DNA of 64,000 nt from Candidatus Zymogenaceae bacterium (GCA_016933535.1 JAFGAS010000072.1:65410-129409), one strand, 5' to 3'. Counted from the first letter of the stretch, positions 44,281 to 53,046 are shown. Numbers and translations are program-made. Notes: generated by a model from the letters alone, not told the origin.

Positions 44281-45675
44281 CTATTTTTTCGCGTTTTCCC
44301 GCTTTTCGATCTCTTCGAGTATTTTCTGATGCGTTTGTTTATTTATCGGGAACATCGAGATAAAAACAATGCCGATAATAATGAAGCCCACCGGGATAAG
44401 AGTCAACAGCAGCCTGATCCCCATGAGGGACTGTTCGGTCTGCTCGATATTTGCCGTGTAGCCGACACGGTTCAACACGATTCCGACAATGAATGCGGCC
44501 AGGGCGGCGGGAAATTTCTGGCAGAAGAAAAAGGCGCCGTAAATAACCCCCTCGCGGCGAAGCCCCGTTTTCCACTGGGAGTATTCAACGGTATCGGGCA
44601 CCATGGACCACGACGAGAGCCAGTTTGTCGCCATGCCCGCCGCACCGAGAAAGAATAAAAAGAGCGTCAGATATATATTCTTCTCCCCGAAAAAGAAAAG
44701 AAGCACGAGCACCACGGCAAAGCTCCCTATCCCCAGGTTATACGCGTATTTCTTGCTCTTCTTTGTCGAGATCTTGACAAACAGCGGCATGAAGGCGATT
44801 GCCGTGACAAACAGGCACAGGAACGCCAGCGGTATCATCGCCTCGTTCTTGAGGTTATATTTGAAGTAGTAATTGACCACCGCCGCCGTGGTCATAACCG
44901 CCGTGAGGTGAAAGACGGTTCCCGCGGCAAGGATCAAGAACGGCCTATTTGAGAATATCACCTTGAGGTTATCAAGAAACCTCGGGTCTTCCTTCTTGGA
45001 ATGCGATACCCGTTCCCTGACCGAAAAAAACGTGATAATGAGGACGCTTATAATTACCAAGCCGTATATGATTCCCATGTACCGAAACCCCAGGACCTGA
45101 TCCCCTTTCCCCAGGAGATCCACAACCGGGCGTGTCGCGGCGGCGGCAATAAGCACCCCGATGATGCCGAAGGTGCTCTTATACCCGATGACGACCGCCC
45201 GCTCGTTCGAATCGAGGGTGAGATTGGCCATCAATGCCCCGTAGGGAACATTGACAATCGTGATGGCCGTGCAAAACAGGACGAATGTGACCAGGCCATA
45301 GATAATCTTTAGATTCTCGGAGGCAAGTGACGGAGAATAGAAAAGCAGCATAAAGGTTATTCCGAGAGGGATTGTCCCCAATAGTATATACGGTCGCTTG
45401 CTCCCCCATCGGGATTTCGTATGGTCGCATATATATCCCATCATGGGGTCGCTGACCGCGTCCCAGATCTTCGAATAGAACATGATCATGCCCGCCACCC
45501 CTGCGGCAATCCCGAACACATCCGTAAAAAAGAATATAAGATAGAGGGCCGTCGTCTGGTAGGCGATGTTAAACGAAAGATCTCCGACCCCGTAGCCGAG
45601 CTTCGTGGGTACCGTCAATCGGTTTTCAAGGGGGGCTGCCGCTACACCAATAGTCGCCGTCGATTCATTGTCCAT
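44281..45675 (-). CDS. GPH-family sugar:cation symporter, tandem copy 1
   Basis: A 464-aa, 12-helix symporter, paralogous and very similar to the gene at 42572. It opens TKLGYGVGDLSFNIAYQTTALYL and has IWDAVSDPMMGYICDHTKSRWG. AGGAGATACCC lies just before the ATG. It follows the DeoC gene by about 100 bases, completing the block GRE3, alcohol dehydrogenase, kinase A, DeoC, symporter. Probably imports the substrate of GRE3. Purifying selection on both copies is suggested by the intact frames and the conserved loops. Confidence 0.9.
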   Translation of the reverse strand: MDNESTATIGVAAAPLENRLTVPTKLGYGVGDLSFNIAYQTTALYLIFFFTDVFGIAAGVAGMIMFYSKIWDAVSDPMMGYICDHTKSRWGSKRPYILLGTIPLGITFMLLFYSPSLASENLKIIYGLVTFVLFCTAITIVNVPYGALMANLTLDSNERAVVIGYKSTFGIIGVLIAAAATRPVVDLLGKGDQVLGFRYMGIIYGLVIISVLIITFFSVRERVSHSKKEDPRFLDNLKVIFSNRPFLILAAGTVFHLTAVMTTAAVVNYYFKYNLKNEAMIPLAFLCLFVTAIAFMPLFVKISTKKSKKYAYNLGIGSFAVVLVLLFFFGEKNIYLTLFLFFLGAAGMATNWLSSWSMVPDTVEYSQWKTGLRREGVIYGAFFFCQKFPAALAAFIVGIVLNRVGYTANIEQTEQSLMGIRLLLTLIPVGFIIIGIVFISMFPINKQTHQKILEEIEKRENAKK

Positions 45676-45776
45676 GGGTATCTCCTCATACGGTTTGTCC
45701 CGTAAAATTGACCGTCATTCGTAAACAATAGCTTTCTCCCGCTCTACGGTCTGGATAGAGTCCCTCCTATTCAGCT
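45676..45776 (-). repeat. Leader duplicated with the one before symporter copy 2
   Basis: Counterpart of 43967-44066. The alignable stretch starts inside the DeoC stop region and runs to the symporter start codon, with a few short gaps. Confidence 0.7.
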
Positions 45777-46478
45777 TCACCGAACCTCCATTCCTGTCTC
45801 CGGGGGCGCATCACATTCCTGCATAATGCTCACGGCGGACGCGGCGCCCACGCCGAACCTCCGGGCGCCGAGCTTGTATAACTCCAGAAGCCCGGCAAGG
45901 CTGCGTACCCCGCCGGAGGCCTTGATCTTGACCTCATCGCCCACGATCGATTTCAGGAGGGCGATATTTTCCGGGGTCGCCCCGGTCGGGGTATGGCCGG
46001 TGGCCGTCTTGACGAAATCGGCCCCGCCCTGTATAACACACTGGCAGCCGCGCTTGATGTCGTCATCGGAAAGCCAGTGCACTTCGAGTATCACCTTCAG
46101 GACTCTGTCCCCCGCGATGTCTTTCAGGGCCTTGATTTCGTCGGTTACGTATCCCAGGCGCCGGCTCAGCAGGGCACTGACATTTATCACCATGTCCAAT
46201 TCCCTAGCCCCGTCGGCAAGGGCACGCCGCGCCTCGAGCGTCTTTACTTCGGTCCTGTTGTTGCCGAACGGAAATCCGATCCCCGTGCCGATCAATATGT
46301 CCTCGTCGCCCGAAAGCAGCTCGTTGAGCTCTGCCACGAAATAGGGCAGGACGTGTGCGCCTATATAGCGATACTCCTTTACCGATTGGGCGAATCGTTC
46401 GAGCTCGGCCCGGTCCACCTCCGGCCTCACGATGCTCGAATCGATCATTCGCGCGATGTCATGGCGATTAAATTCCAT
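45777..46478 (-). CDS. Deoxyribose-phosphate aldolase (DeoC) family protein
   Basis: A 233-aa class I aldolase. The Schiff-base lysine is Lys157 in ADFVKTATGHTPTGAT, Asp95 in ELDMVINV is the proton relay, and Lys186 in IKASGGVRS matches the second active-site lysine. DeoC cleaves 2-deoxyribose-5-phosphate to glyceraldehyde-3-phosphate and acetaldehyde. The usual IDHTLLKP opening is IDSSIVRP here and the substrate-loop cysteine is replaced (GAHVLPYF), so specificity may be shifted. GAGGAG fixes the start. It sits 22 bases after kinase A with no nucleoside phosphorylase nearby, so a catabolic sugar role is more likely than nucleoside salvage. Confidence 0.88.
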   Translation of the reverse strand: MEFNRHDIARMIDSSIVRPEVDRAELERFAQSVKEYRYIGAHVLPYFVAELNELLSGDEDILIGTGIGFPFGNNRTEVKTLEARRALADGARELDMVINVSALLSRRLGYVTDEIKALKDIAGDRVLKVILEVHWLSDDDIKRGCQCVIQGGADFVKTATGHTPTGATPENIALLKSIVGDEVKIKASGGVRSLAGLLELYKLGARRFGVGAASAVSIMQECDAPPETGMEVR

Positions 46479-46500
46479 TGCCGTCTCCTCTCCCGGGACA

Positions 46501-47991
46501 TTACTGGTCCTCATAAAATCCCACCATCTTTTCGTATATCCTGTTAAATCGCTTTTGTATCTGCCGATAGGCCGCGGCCCTTTCGTCGTTCGGGGTGACC
46601 GTGACGGCCTTGCCGCCGCCTTTCGGCGCGCCCACCGCCTCGTTCATGTCGTCGATCAGCCCCGTCGCGTAGGCGCCCAGGATTCCGGCGCCCCTGACGG
46701 TCGACTCGGGCTCCTCGGAGATCAGAAGCGGCAGGTTCAGCACGTCGGCCTTTATCTGTGTCAGCAGCCTGTTTCTCGCGCCTCCCCCCGCACAGACCAC
46801 CCGCTCGATTTCGATGCCCAGGCCCCTGAGCGTCTCGACGTTCATTCCGACCGACAGCGCCACGCCTTCCATGACGGCCCGGGCCACGTGCGGGGCGTCG
46901 TGCTCCGGGCCAATCCCGAAGAACGCCCCCCGGGCGCGCACGTTCTCTTTTCTCCGTTCGCCAAACAGATAGGGATAAAAGGTAAGGCCCCGGCTGCCCG
47001 CATCCACCGATTCGGCCATGGCGATCATCTGTTCGTAGGTCACCGGGCCGCCGGCGACGGACCCCAGCAGGTCCCGGCACCACTTCATGGCGATCCCGCC
47101 CGAGTCCAGCATGAAGAAGGAGGCCCAGCCCCCGGCAACGTGCCGCAGGTTTTGTACGAACGGGTCGATGACGGGCCGGTCGCGGTGGACAACAAACAGC
47201 GTGCTCGTGCCGGTAATATCGACGGCGCTGCCGTGCCCGATCATCCCGAAACCCACGAGAGAAACCAGGAAATCCCCTCCGCCGCAGACGACCGGGGTCC
47301 CGGCACGAAGTCCCGTCTTTTCGGCGGCGGTATCCGTAAGATAGCCGATGATCTCGTGCGAGGGGAAAACGGGGGCGAACTTATCGAGGTCAAGGCCCAG
47401 CAGCGTGGCCGTTTCGGCCGAGTATCGGTCTCCTGCGGCATCCCAGAGGTACGTGCCGGATGCCTCGCTCGGATCGGTGGCGGCCACGCCCGTAAGGCGA
47501 AAATTGATGAAATCCTTCGGCACCAGAAACCACCTGCTGTTCCTGTAGACGCCGGGCTGGTTCTCCTTGATCCACATGACCTTGATGGCGACCCACCCCG
47601 GGGTCGGCGGGTTCGCGGTGACGGCCGCCAGCCCGTTCACGTCAAGGCGCGCGCGTATCCGGTCGCACTGTTGTTCGCACCGTTTGTCGCACCACAGCTG
47701 GGTCCACTCGGTGACGACCCCTCCCCTTTCGTCCAGGCCGACGGGGCCGTGCATCTGCCCGCAGGAAACGATGCCGGCCACGGCCGCCGGCGAAATCCCG
47801 GTCCTTACCAGCACGTCCCGCACCGCTGCCGCCGCCGACTCCCACCATTGATCGGGTCTCTGCTGCGCCCACCCGGGGTGCGGACTGTCCACGTCGTGCA
47901 TAGACTGGGATATCCCTTTGATTTGACCGTCCCCGGTGACAAGGGCGGCCCGTATGCTCTGGGTCCCTAAATCGATGGCAAGGATGTACAT
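46501..47991 (-). CDS. FGGY-family kinase, xylulokinase-like (kinase A)
   Basis: A 496-aa sugar/polyol kinase. LAIDLGTQSIRAALV is the phosphate-1 motif, IVSCGQMHGPV the substrate strand and LWCDKRCEQQC the next conserved block. DITGTSTL is phosphate-2 and CAGGGARNRLL is the adenosine motif. It resembles D-xylulose and related ketopentose kinases most, but no isomerase is next to it. The ribosome-binding site is weak. It lies 29 bases after the Fe-alcohol dehydrogenase and 22 before DeoC, so a phosphorylated deoxy sugar for the aldolase is a plausible product. Confidence 0.88.
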   Translation of the reverse strand: MYILAIDLGTQSIRAALVTGDGQIKGISQSMHDVDSPHPGWAQQRPDQWWESAAAAVRDVLVRTGISPAAVAGIVSCGQMHGPVGLDERGGVVTEWTQLWCDKRCEQQCDRIRARLDVNGLAAVTANPPTPGWVAIKVMWIKENQPGVYRNSRWFLVPKDFINFRLTGVAATDPSEASGTYLWDAAGDRYSAETATLLGLDLDKFAPVFPSHEIIGYLTDTAAEKTGLRAGTPVVCGGGDFLVSLVGFGMIGHGSAVDITGTSTLFVVHRDRPVIDPFVQNLRHVAGGWASFFMLDSGGIAMKWCRDLLGSVAGGPVTYEQMIAMAESVDAGSRGLTFYPYLFGERRKENVRARGAFFGIGPEHDAPHVARAVMEGVALSVGMNVETLRGLGIEIERVVCAGGGARNRLLTQIKADVLNLPLLISEEPESTVRGAGILGAYATGLIDDMNEAVGAPKGGGKAVTVTPNDERAAAYRQIQKRFNRIYEKMVGFYEDQ

Positions 47992-48020
47992 GACACAGGT
48001 ACCGCCGTAAGATATCTCGT

Positions 48021-49232
48021 CTACAACCGCTCCCGAAGGATCTGCTCGATTCCTTCCCGGGAGATCGGCACCGGGTGGTTCTTGTTTTCCGACAGGGACG
48101 CGAGCCTTTCAATATCCCGGCCCTTCATCCCGTACGTGCCGAGGCGGGGGATATCCAAAAGCTCCGTCCATCTATAGATAGTCTCTATGAGAAGGCGGGA
48201 ATATTCGTCCGTGTCGCTTTCCCGAACACTCTCTTGCCCGGCGAGCAGGGCCCCGGCCCGTGCGAATCTCCACCGAACCTTCGACCTTTCTTCGTCGGCG
48301 CCCGGGACGCCTTCCTTGAGAGCCTCGAGGGTCTTTTTCATCGCGGGCCCCATGATATTGGCGCACGCGGCCCCGTGGGGAATGTCAAACGACCCGCCGA
48401 TAACCGATGCAATCCCGTGAACCAGGCCCAGGCCCGCGTTGGCCAGGGTTATCCCCGAAACCACCGCCCCATAGGCCATTGACGTCCGCGCGGAAAGGTT
48501 CCGGGGAGATTTTGTCGACACGGCTATCAGGCTCTTGCCCACGGCCCGTATTCCGCTTAACACCAGGGCATCGGTCATCGGGTTTGCCTTCGTGGAAAAA
48601 TACGATTCGAGCAGCTGGGTAAGGGCGTCCATCCCGCAGGCGGCCGTTACCTCCGCGGGACACGACAGCGTCAGCTCCGGATCGATGAGGGCCACGTTCG
48701 GGACAAAATTATCGTGCCTGATTGACTTCTTGAACCCATCGGCGCCGATCCGGCTCAATACCGCGTTCTTCGTCGCCTCGCTGCCCGTTCCCGACGTGGT
48801 CGGGACCGCGATAAGGGGAACCTTGGTCCCGTCATGCATGCGCGTGCCCACACCTTCGAGAAACTCGGTGACCGACAGCCCGTCCGTTTTCCCCACGACG
48901 AGCATGGCCGATACGGCCTTTCCGAAATCCATGACGCTGCCGCCCCCAACGGCGACGACGGCGTCTATCTTTTCGTTCTTGAATTCGGCCACCGCCGAGT
49001 CAACGAGATCCGGGGACGGTTCTCCGGCCACCGACAGGACGGCGTACCCGACCCCGCCGGCATGAAGGGCCGCCGTTATTTCGTCAAGCTTCCCGGCACG
49101 TTTAAGAGAACCGCCGCCGGTGATCAGAAGGACCGAATCGCCGAACCGGGCCGAGAGCTCGCCGATCTTTGCGATCGATCCCGCTCCAAAAACGATGTGG
49201 GGTATTGACGCGAACGTGAAGGGTAAAATCAT
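48021..49232 (-). CDS. Iron-containing alcohol dehydrogenase
   Basis: A 403-aa group III metal-dependent alcohol dehydrogenase. The NAD(P) loop is VAVGGGSVMDFGKA and the second signature TTSGTGSEATKNAVL. Metal ligands are visible in CGMDALTQLLES (Asp), GLVHGIASVIGG and FDIPHGAACA (His). Likely reduces an aldehyde to an alcohol while regenerating NAD+. GGAGAATC precedes the start. It is the second gene behind the TetR-controlled promoter, 112 bases after GRE3, and the natural candidate to remove acetaldehyde from the DeoC step or the aldehyde made by GRE3. Confidence 0.92.
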   Translation of the reverse strand: MILPFTFASIPHIVFGAGSIAKIGELSARFGDSVLLITGGGSLKRAGKLDEITAALHAGGVGYAVLSVAGEPSPDLVDSAVAEFKNEKIDAVVAVGGGSVMDFGKAVSAMLVVGKTDGLSVTEFLEGVGTRMHDGTKVPLIAVPTTSGTGSEATKNAVLSRIGADGFKKSIRHDNFVPNVALIDPELTLSCPAEVTAACGMDALTQLLESYFSTKANPMTDALVLSGIRAVGKSLIAVSTKSPRNLSARTSMAYGAVVSGITLANAGLGLVHGIASVIGGSFDIPHGAACANIMGPAMKKTLEALKEGVPGADEERSKVRWRFARAGALLAGQESVRESDTDEYSRLLIETIYRWTELLDIPRLGTYGMKGRDIERLASLSENKNHPVPISREGIEQILRERL

Positions 49233-49344
49233 GATTCTCCGAAAAGGTTTTAAAACCCGTATGTATCCGATAAAGTGCCGCCGCCCATCCGTTGGTAGAC
49301 AAGCGAGGCTTCCCCGTGAAGACGGCCGTTCTTTTTAGAGCGCC

Positions 49345-51924
49345 CTACAAGAAACGATGTTCGGATCGTGAAATGACCTCATCCTGTATCTCGTGTCCGA
49401 GATCCACAAAGTAGGCACTGTATCCGCCGACCTTGACAATCACGTTCTGATACCGATCGGGGTCTTTTTGGGCCGCCCTGAGTACTTCGGTCGAGACCAC
49501 CGTGGGCTGGAGCTGTTCACCTCCCATACTGAAATAGGTCTTTATCAACGAGATCCACTTCTTGCGCGTTTGGACACTCTCGCCGATCGCGGAGGGGTGC
49601 ATCCGGATATTAACCGCCGTGCCAAGGACATTCGTAAAATCGATAGCGCTTACGGAACGTAAAACGCCGGTCGGGCCGTTCTTGTCGACATTGTAGGGAT
49701 TGCAGCTTGCCGCAAAGGGTTTGGCCGCTTTCCTGCCGTCGGGGGTTGCGATGCAGACGCGGCCGTCATAGGTGTGGGACGTCATGGAGTTCACGAAGGG
49801 CGCGACGAATCCGCCCTTGTATGTCTTGTGTTTTGATGTCTCGTCGAATATCCGTTTCGTCACCCGGTGGGCGATTTCATCGGTCCCGGGAGACCCGTTG
49901 CCCCACTTCCCGTCCACACCCAGAATCATAGTATATATGTCCTCATAGCCGACATAGTTGTGGTCGATCGCCTCCAGCAGTCTCTTGAATGTGAACTTTT
50001 TTTGTTCAAAGATCAGTTTCTTGATGACGAAGAGGGAATCAACGACATTTGCTATGCTGCTCATAAAGAGTATCCCCTCGAGGTCATAGACGCCTCCGCC
50101 CCTCGTAATATCCATATTCTTTTTGAGCGGCCCCTGGACAAACGCTGATATATGCGGGGAGGGGAGGTGCTCGGCATAGACGCGATCCCTGATGTACGCC
50201 GCGTCCGCGATCTGCTTTATCTGGAACCCCACCTGGGTCACAAAGGCATCCTCGATCTCCTCGTAAGATTTGAAGGAATCCGGATCGCCGGTTTTCAGCC
50301 CCGCGCCCTTTATCGTACCGACGAGCGTTCTGGCATCGCCGTTTCTCAGCGTCATGTCAAAGATCCTGCAAAGCAGTACCGCCGAGAAAGCAATACTCCC
50401 GGTCTTTGCCGGTATACAGAGATCCACACAGCTTGCCATAGCATACCCGACCGCATCCGATTTGGGATATCCCCGCTTCTCCATTGCCTCGATCGAGACC
50501 GCATCATTGAGCACCGATACATTGGATGTGCCGTGATACTGCATGTCGGCCACTTTCAGGTAGAGCTCCTCCGGGGAATCATCGTGAAAACGAACGGCGA
50601 AATTGAGGCACGTCTTGGATCGCTCGGCCGCGTCGAGCATCACGTAGGTAAGCTCGTTTGTGGCGTCCCTGCCGTCCTCGTCAAGCCCGCCGAGTGTGAC
50701 CGGCTCCGAGCCTTCGTAACGGGCCGCGAAATACCCGTTGAAATTGGAATACGGCCGCATGTTATGGCTCATGACCTTTAGGAAGAGTTCCTCGAGGAGC
50801 TCGCACGCCCCTTCCCTCGTGATCCTGCCGTCATCGATATCCTTTTTATAGTATGGATAGAAGATCTGATCCAGACGGCCCGGCGTATGGACATTGAACG
50901 GGAGGGCAAGCTCGAGCGCCGCCTTTTCCGTCCAGTACGATTGCACCGCCTCAGAGAACGTCTCTGCGGGATACAGCGGGACTTTCCTGCAGTTTTCCAG
51001 CATTCTCGAGAGGATATCTTTTTTTATCGGGTCGTTTTCCGTTTTCTCCTCTTCCTCCAGCTTTTTGACGAGACGTTGCGCAAAGATAATTACCCCGTCC
51101 AACGCGATGTCGATAGACCTCAGAAAATCACGATCCTCTACGGACAGAGCGTCACCGTTGATGAGCTTCTCAGTCACTTCCTCTCTCATCTTCAATAACC
51201 CTTTTCTGAGGACCTTATCATGATCGGGGATGACATGCCCCTGCCAGTTCCCTACGGCCGCGCCGGTTGAGATGACTGTCTCGTTTTTTGAGTTTGTAGA
51301 GGGGAGACAGGCAAAGAAGCTTTGAATATCTCCCCTGTAGATGTCCGATTTCTCAAGCCCCTCCTTGAAATGATCAATGACGGTCCTGCCCTTCCAGTAT
51401 GGAAGGAGCTCTTTCTTGAGTATCTTCTTGTCACGTCGACGAATCGTATAGGGATTGATATCCCGTTTATGAATCGGTTTTAGCCCGATGCTCGGCATCG
51501 CCGCCCCAACCTCTTTCATCTTTTTCATGTTTCTATAGAAATCGAGGATGCCGTGGTGCTTCAGTACATATACAATAAACTTGATATTCCCCTTGATGAG
51601 GCAGGTCAGCATGGACAACCTGTCCAGCTCGATCTCCATGACGTCATTGAAGAGGCCCCGCTCAAGGTCAAGCGGTATACCAACGTAATTTTCCGTCCAC
51701 GTGCCGGCAATACGGTCGTCGGGGTCTATCCAGAAGTTCATCTTCTCATAGACGTTTTTCATCGCCAGGGCCACCCGCACCCCGAGGGAAAGGCCGTCAC
51801 CTTCGGTCTCCCTCCATTTTTCGGTGTAATAGTCCGCCCGCTCGATGGAAATGACGGAAAGATCACGAAGATATCGGCTGCGGATCCTCTTTATACGGTC
51901 GCTCGCGAGGTCTCTAATCTCCAT
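49345..51924 (-). CDS. Glycyl radical enzyme 3 (CVD-type active site)
   Basis: An 859-aa GRE, the same length as GRE2 and closely related. The thiyl cysteine is Cys499 in AMASCVDLCIPAKT, with Asp501 and Cys503 conserved as in GRE2; the glycyl site is KVGGYSAYF (Gly834). The start at 51924 (MEIRDLASDRIKRIRSRY) has GGAGGAAG and aligns with the GRE2 N-terminus; an ATG 57 bases upstream is rejected. It is the first gene of the long operon, 117 bases from the -10 box. No activase gene is beside it. GRE2 differs from it at many surface positions, so the two may handle different stereoisomers. Function inferred: dehydration of a vicinal diol in a polyol or sugar. Confidence 0.92.
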   Translation of the reverse strand: MEIRDLASDRIKRIRSRYLRDLSVISIERADYYTEKWRETEGDGLSLGVRVALAMKNVYEKMNFWIDPDDRIAGTWTENYVGIPLDLERGLFNDVMEIELDRLSMLTCLIKGNIKFIVYVLKHHGILDFYRNMKKMKEVGAAMPSIGLKPIHKRDINPYTIRRRDKKILKKELLPYWKGRTVIDHFKEGLEKSDIYRGDIQSFFACLPSTNSKNETVISTGAAVGNWQGHVIPDHDKVLRKGLLKMREEVTEKLINGDALSVEDRDFLRSIDIALDGVIIFAQRLVKKLEEEEKTENDPIKKDILSRMLENCRKVPLYPAETFSEAVQSYWTEKAALELALPFNVHTPGRLDQIFYPYYKKDIDDGRITREGACELLEELFLKVMSHNMRPYSNFNGYFAARYEGSEPVTLGGLDEDGRDATNELTYVMLDAAERSKTCLNFAVRFHDDSPEELYLKVADMQYHGTSNVSVLNDAVSIEAMEKRGYPKSDAVGYAMASCVDLCIPAKTGSIAFSAVLLCRIFDMTLRNGDARTLVGTIKGAGLKTGDPDSFKSYEEIEDAFVTQVGFQIKQIADAAYIRDRVYAEHLPSPHISAFVQGPLKKNMDITRGGGVYDLEGILFMSSIANVVDSLFVIKKLIFEQKKFTFKRLLEAIDHNYVGYEDIYTMILGVDGKWGNGSPGTDEIAHRVTKRIFDETSKHKTYKGGFVAPFVNSMTSHTYDGRVCIATPDGRKAAKPFAASCNPYNVDKNGPTGVLRSVSAIDFTNVLGTAVNIRMHPSAIGESVQTRKKWISLIKTYFSMGGEQLQPTVVSTEVLRAAQKDPDRYQNVIVKVGGYSAYFVDLGHEIQDEVISRSEHRFL

Positions 51925-51989
51925 GGCACTTCCTCCATCACGATGAAATACATTCAAATGAACCGAACCTATTTCAGGCAAAAATGTCT

Positions 51990-52018
51990 TTTACAAAAAA
52001 TAGGAAATATGGTACAGT
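51990..52018 (+). promoter_or_regulatory. Candidate promoter of the divergent tetR gene
   Basis: TTTACA (51990-51995) and TACAGT (52013-52018) with 17-base spacing, on the plus strand toward tetR. The operator palindrome lies immediately downstream, near the expected start of transcription. Confidence 0.45.
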
Positions 52019-52025
52019 ATTTATT

Positions 52026-52042
52026 ATTGAATCCAATTCAAT
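52026..52042. promoter_or_regulatory. Candidate TetR operator (17-bp palindrome)
   Basis: A perfect inverted repeat ATTGAAT-CCA-ATTCAAT. It overlaps the -10 box of the minus-strand GRE operon promoter and lies just past the -10 of the plus-strand tetR promoter, so one bound dimer could repress both. Confidence 0.6.
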
Positions 52043-52068
52043 TATATAGAAAAAAGGCAACTAGTCAA
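52041..52068 (-). promoter_or_regulatory. Main promoter of the GRE catabolic operon
   Basis: On the minus strand TTGACT (52063-52068) and a perfect TATAAT (52041-52046) stand 16 bases apart. The -10 box overlaps the operator palindrome at 52026-52042. The leader to the GRE3 start is about 110 bases. Confidence 0.65.
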
Positions 52069-52156
52069 ATATTTTTTTCAGAGATACGCTTTTTGGAGGT
52101 CCCTTCGGTCGATTTTCCGGTAAGACTTCTAAAAAGAGAAAGAGGATGGTCTTTTG

Positions 52157-52795
52157 ATGAAGCGGCGAGCCAGGACACTCGAAGATAAGCAGAAAAAAAG
52201 CGAGAAGATTCTCCAGGCGGCAAAGGAACTCTTTTTTGACAAGGGATACTATGAAACCACCATCGAAATGATTACCGAAAAGGCCAATGTTAGCATCGGT
52301 ACATTTTATGTCTACTATAAGAACAAGATCGAAATCTACAAGGCACTGCAAAACGAAGGGGTGGACATCCTCCTGGACATGATCCAACAGGTGGTATCCC
52401 GGCCGGGGATAACCGCCCATGAAAAGGTTATCGAGCTTGCCCGAACGTACATGAGATATTATAAAGAGTACCGGGAGTATTTTGACATCATGGCGATACT
52501 GAGCGCCACGCCCCGGGAGCTCAAAGAGACCGACTCCCCACTGAGTAAGATAATCGACGGCAAGGCATATGACGTATTAAGGAAGATCCAGGGAGTCCTT
52601 CAGGAGGGTATTGAAAGCGGGGTGTTTGTTGAATTGGATACGTGGAAGGTGACCAACGTATTGTGGGGTATCATGGACGGCCTTATCCTGCTGGAGGAAA
52701 GGAATAACATCAAGAACGTGATCGGCCTTGACCTGGAGGATCTGGCCGCCCAGGCCCTCGAAATCTCCTTTTCTGGGATACTGAAAAGGAATTGA
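52157..52795 (+). CDS. TetR-family regulator of the GRE catabolic operon
   Basis: A 212-aa regulator. The helix-turn-helix occupies about residues 15-60 (ILQAAKELFFDKGYYETTIEMITEKANVSIGTFYVYYKNK, split here by key residues G, T, I, G, F, Y). The helical C-terminal domain has the YYKEYREYFDIMAILSAT stretch that lines the ligand pocket in this group. The ATG at 52157 follows a weak AGAGGATGG; the codon just before it is TTG. It is the only gene divergent from the 20-kb operon and shares its control region, so it very probably represses the operon until an operon substrate or intermediate binds. Confidence 0.88.
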   Translation: MKRRARTLEDKQKKSEKILQAAKELFFDKGYYETTIEMITEKANVSIGTFYVYYKNKIEIYKALQNEGVDILLDMIQQVVSRPGITAHEKVIELARTYMRYYKEYREYFDIMAILSATPRELKETDSPLSKIIDGKAYDVLRKIQGVLQEGIESGVFVELDTWKVTNVLWGIMDGLILLEERNNIKNVIGLDLEDLAAQALEISFSGILKRN

Positions 52796-53046
52796 CGCGC
52801 CGTACGGCCGCGGTGATATCATAGAGTCTCCTCCGATAGCACAGCGTCAGTCGGATGCTTCGGATGAGCGGGTCCGTTCGTGTTGTCTCGGAGATTACGG
52901 TGATTGAATAACGGCGCGGGCGCGAGAGACTGCTGTCAGGCATTACGGTGTGGCCTATGTTAACACGGTAGCTGCGGCCCCCGCCGGGAGGCCTATGAGG
53001 AAAGGCGGATTTTCCGTCTTGTGTTCCGATTTATAATTCTTATCTA

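Noticed and set aside
32330-51924. Bacterial microcompartment for the GRE pathway
   Set aside because: No shell protein genes (BMC domains or pentamers) and no typical encapsulation tails were seen anywhere in the window.
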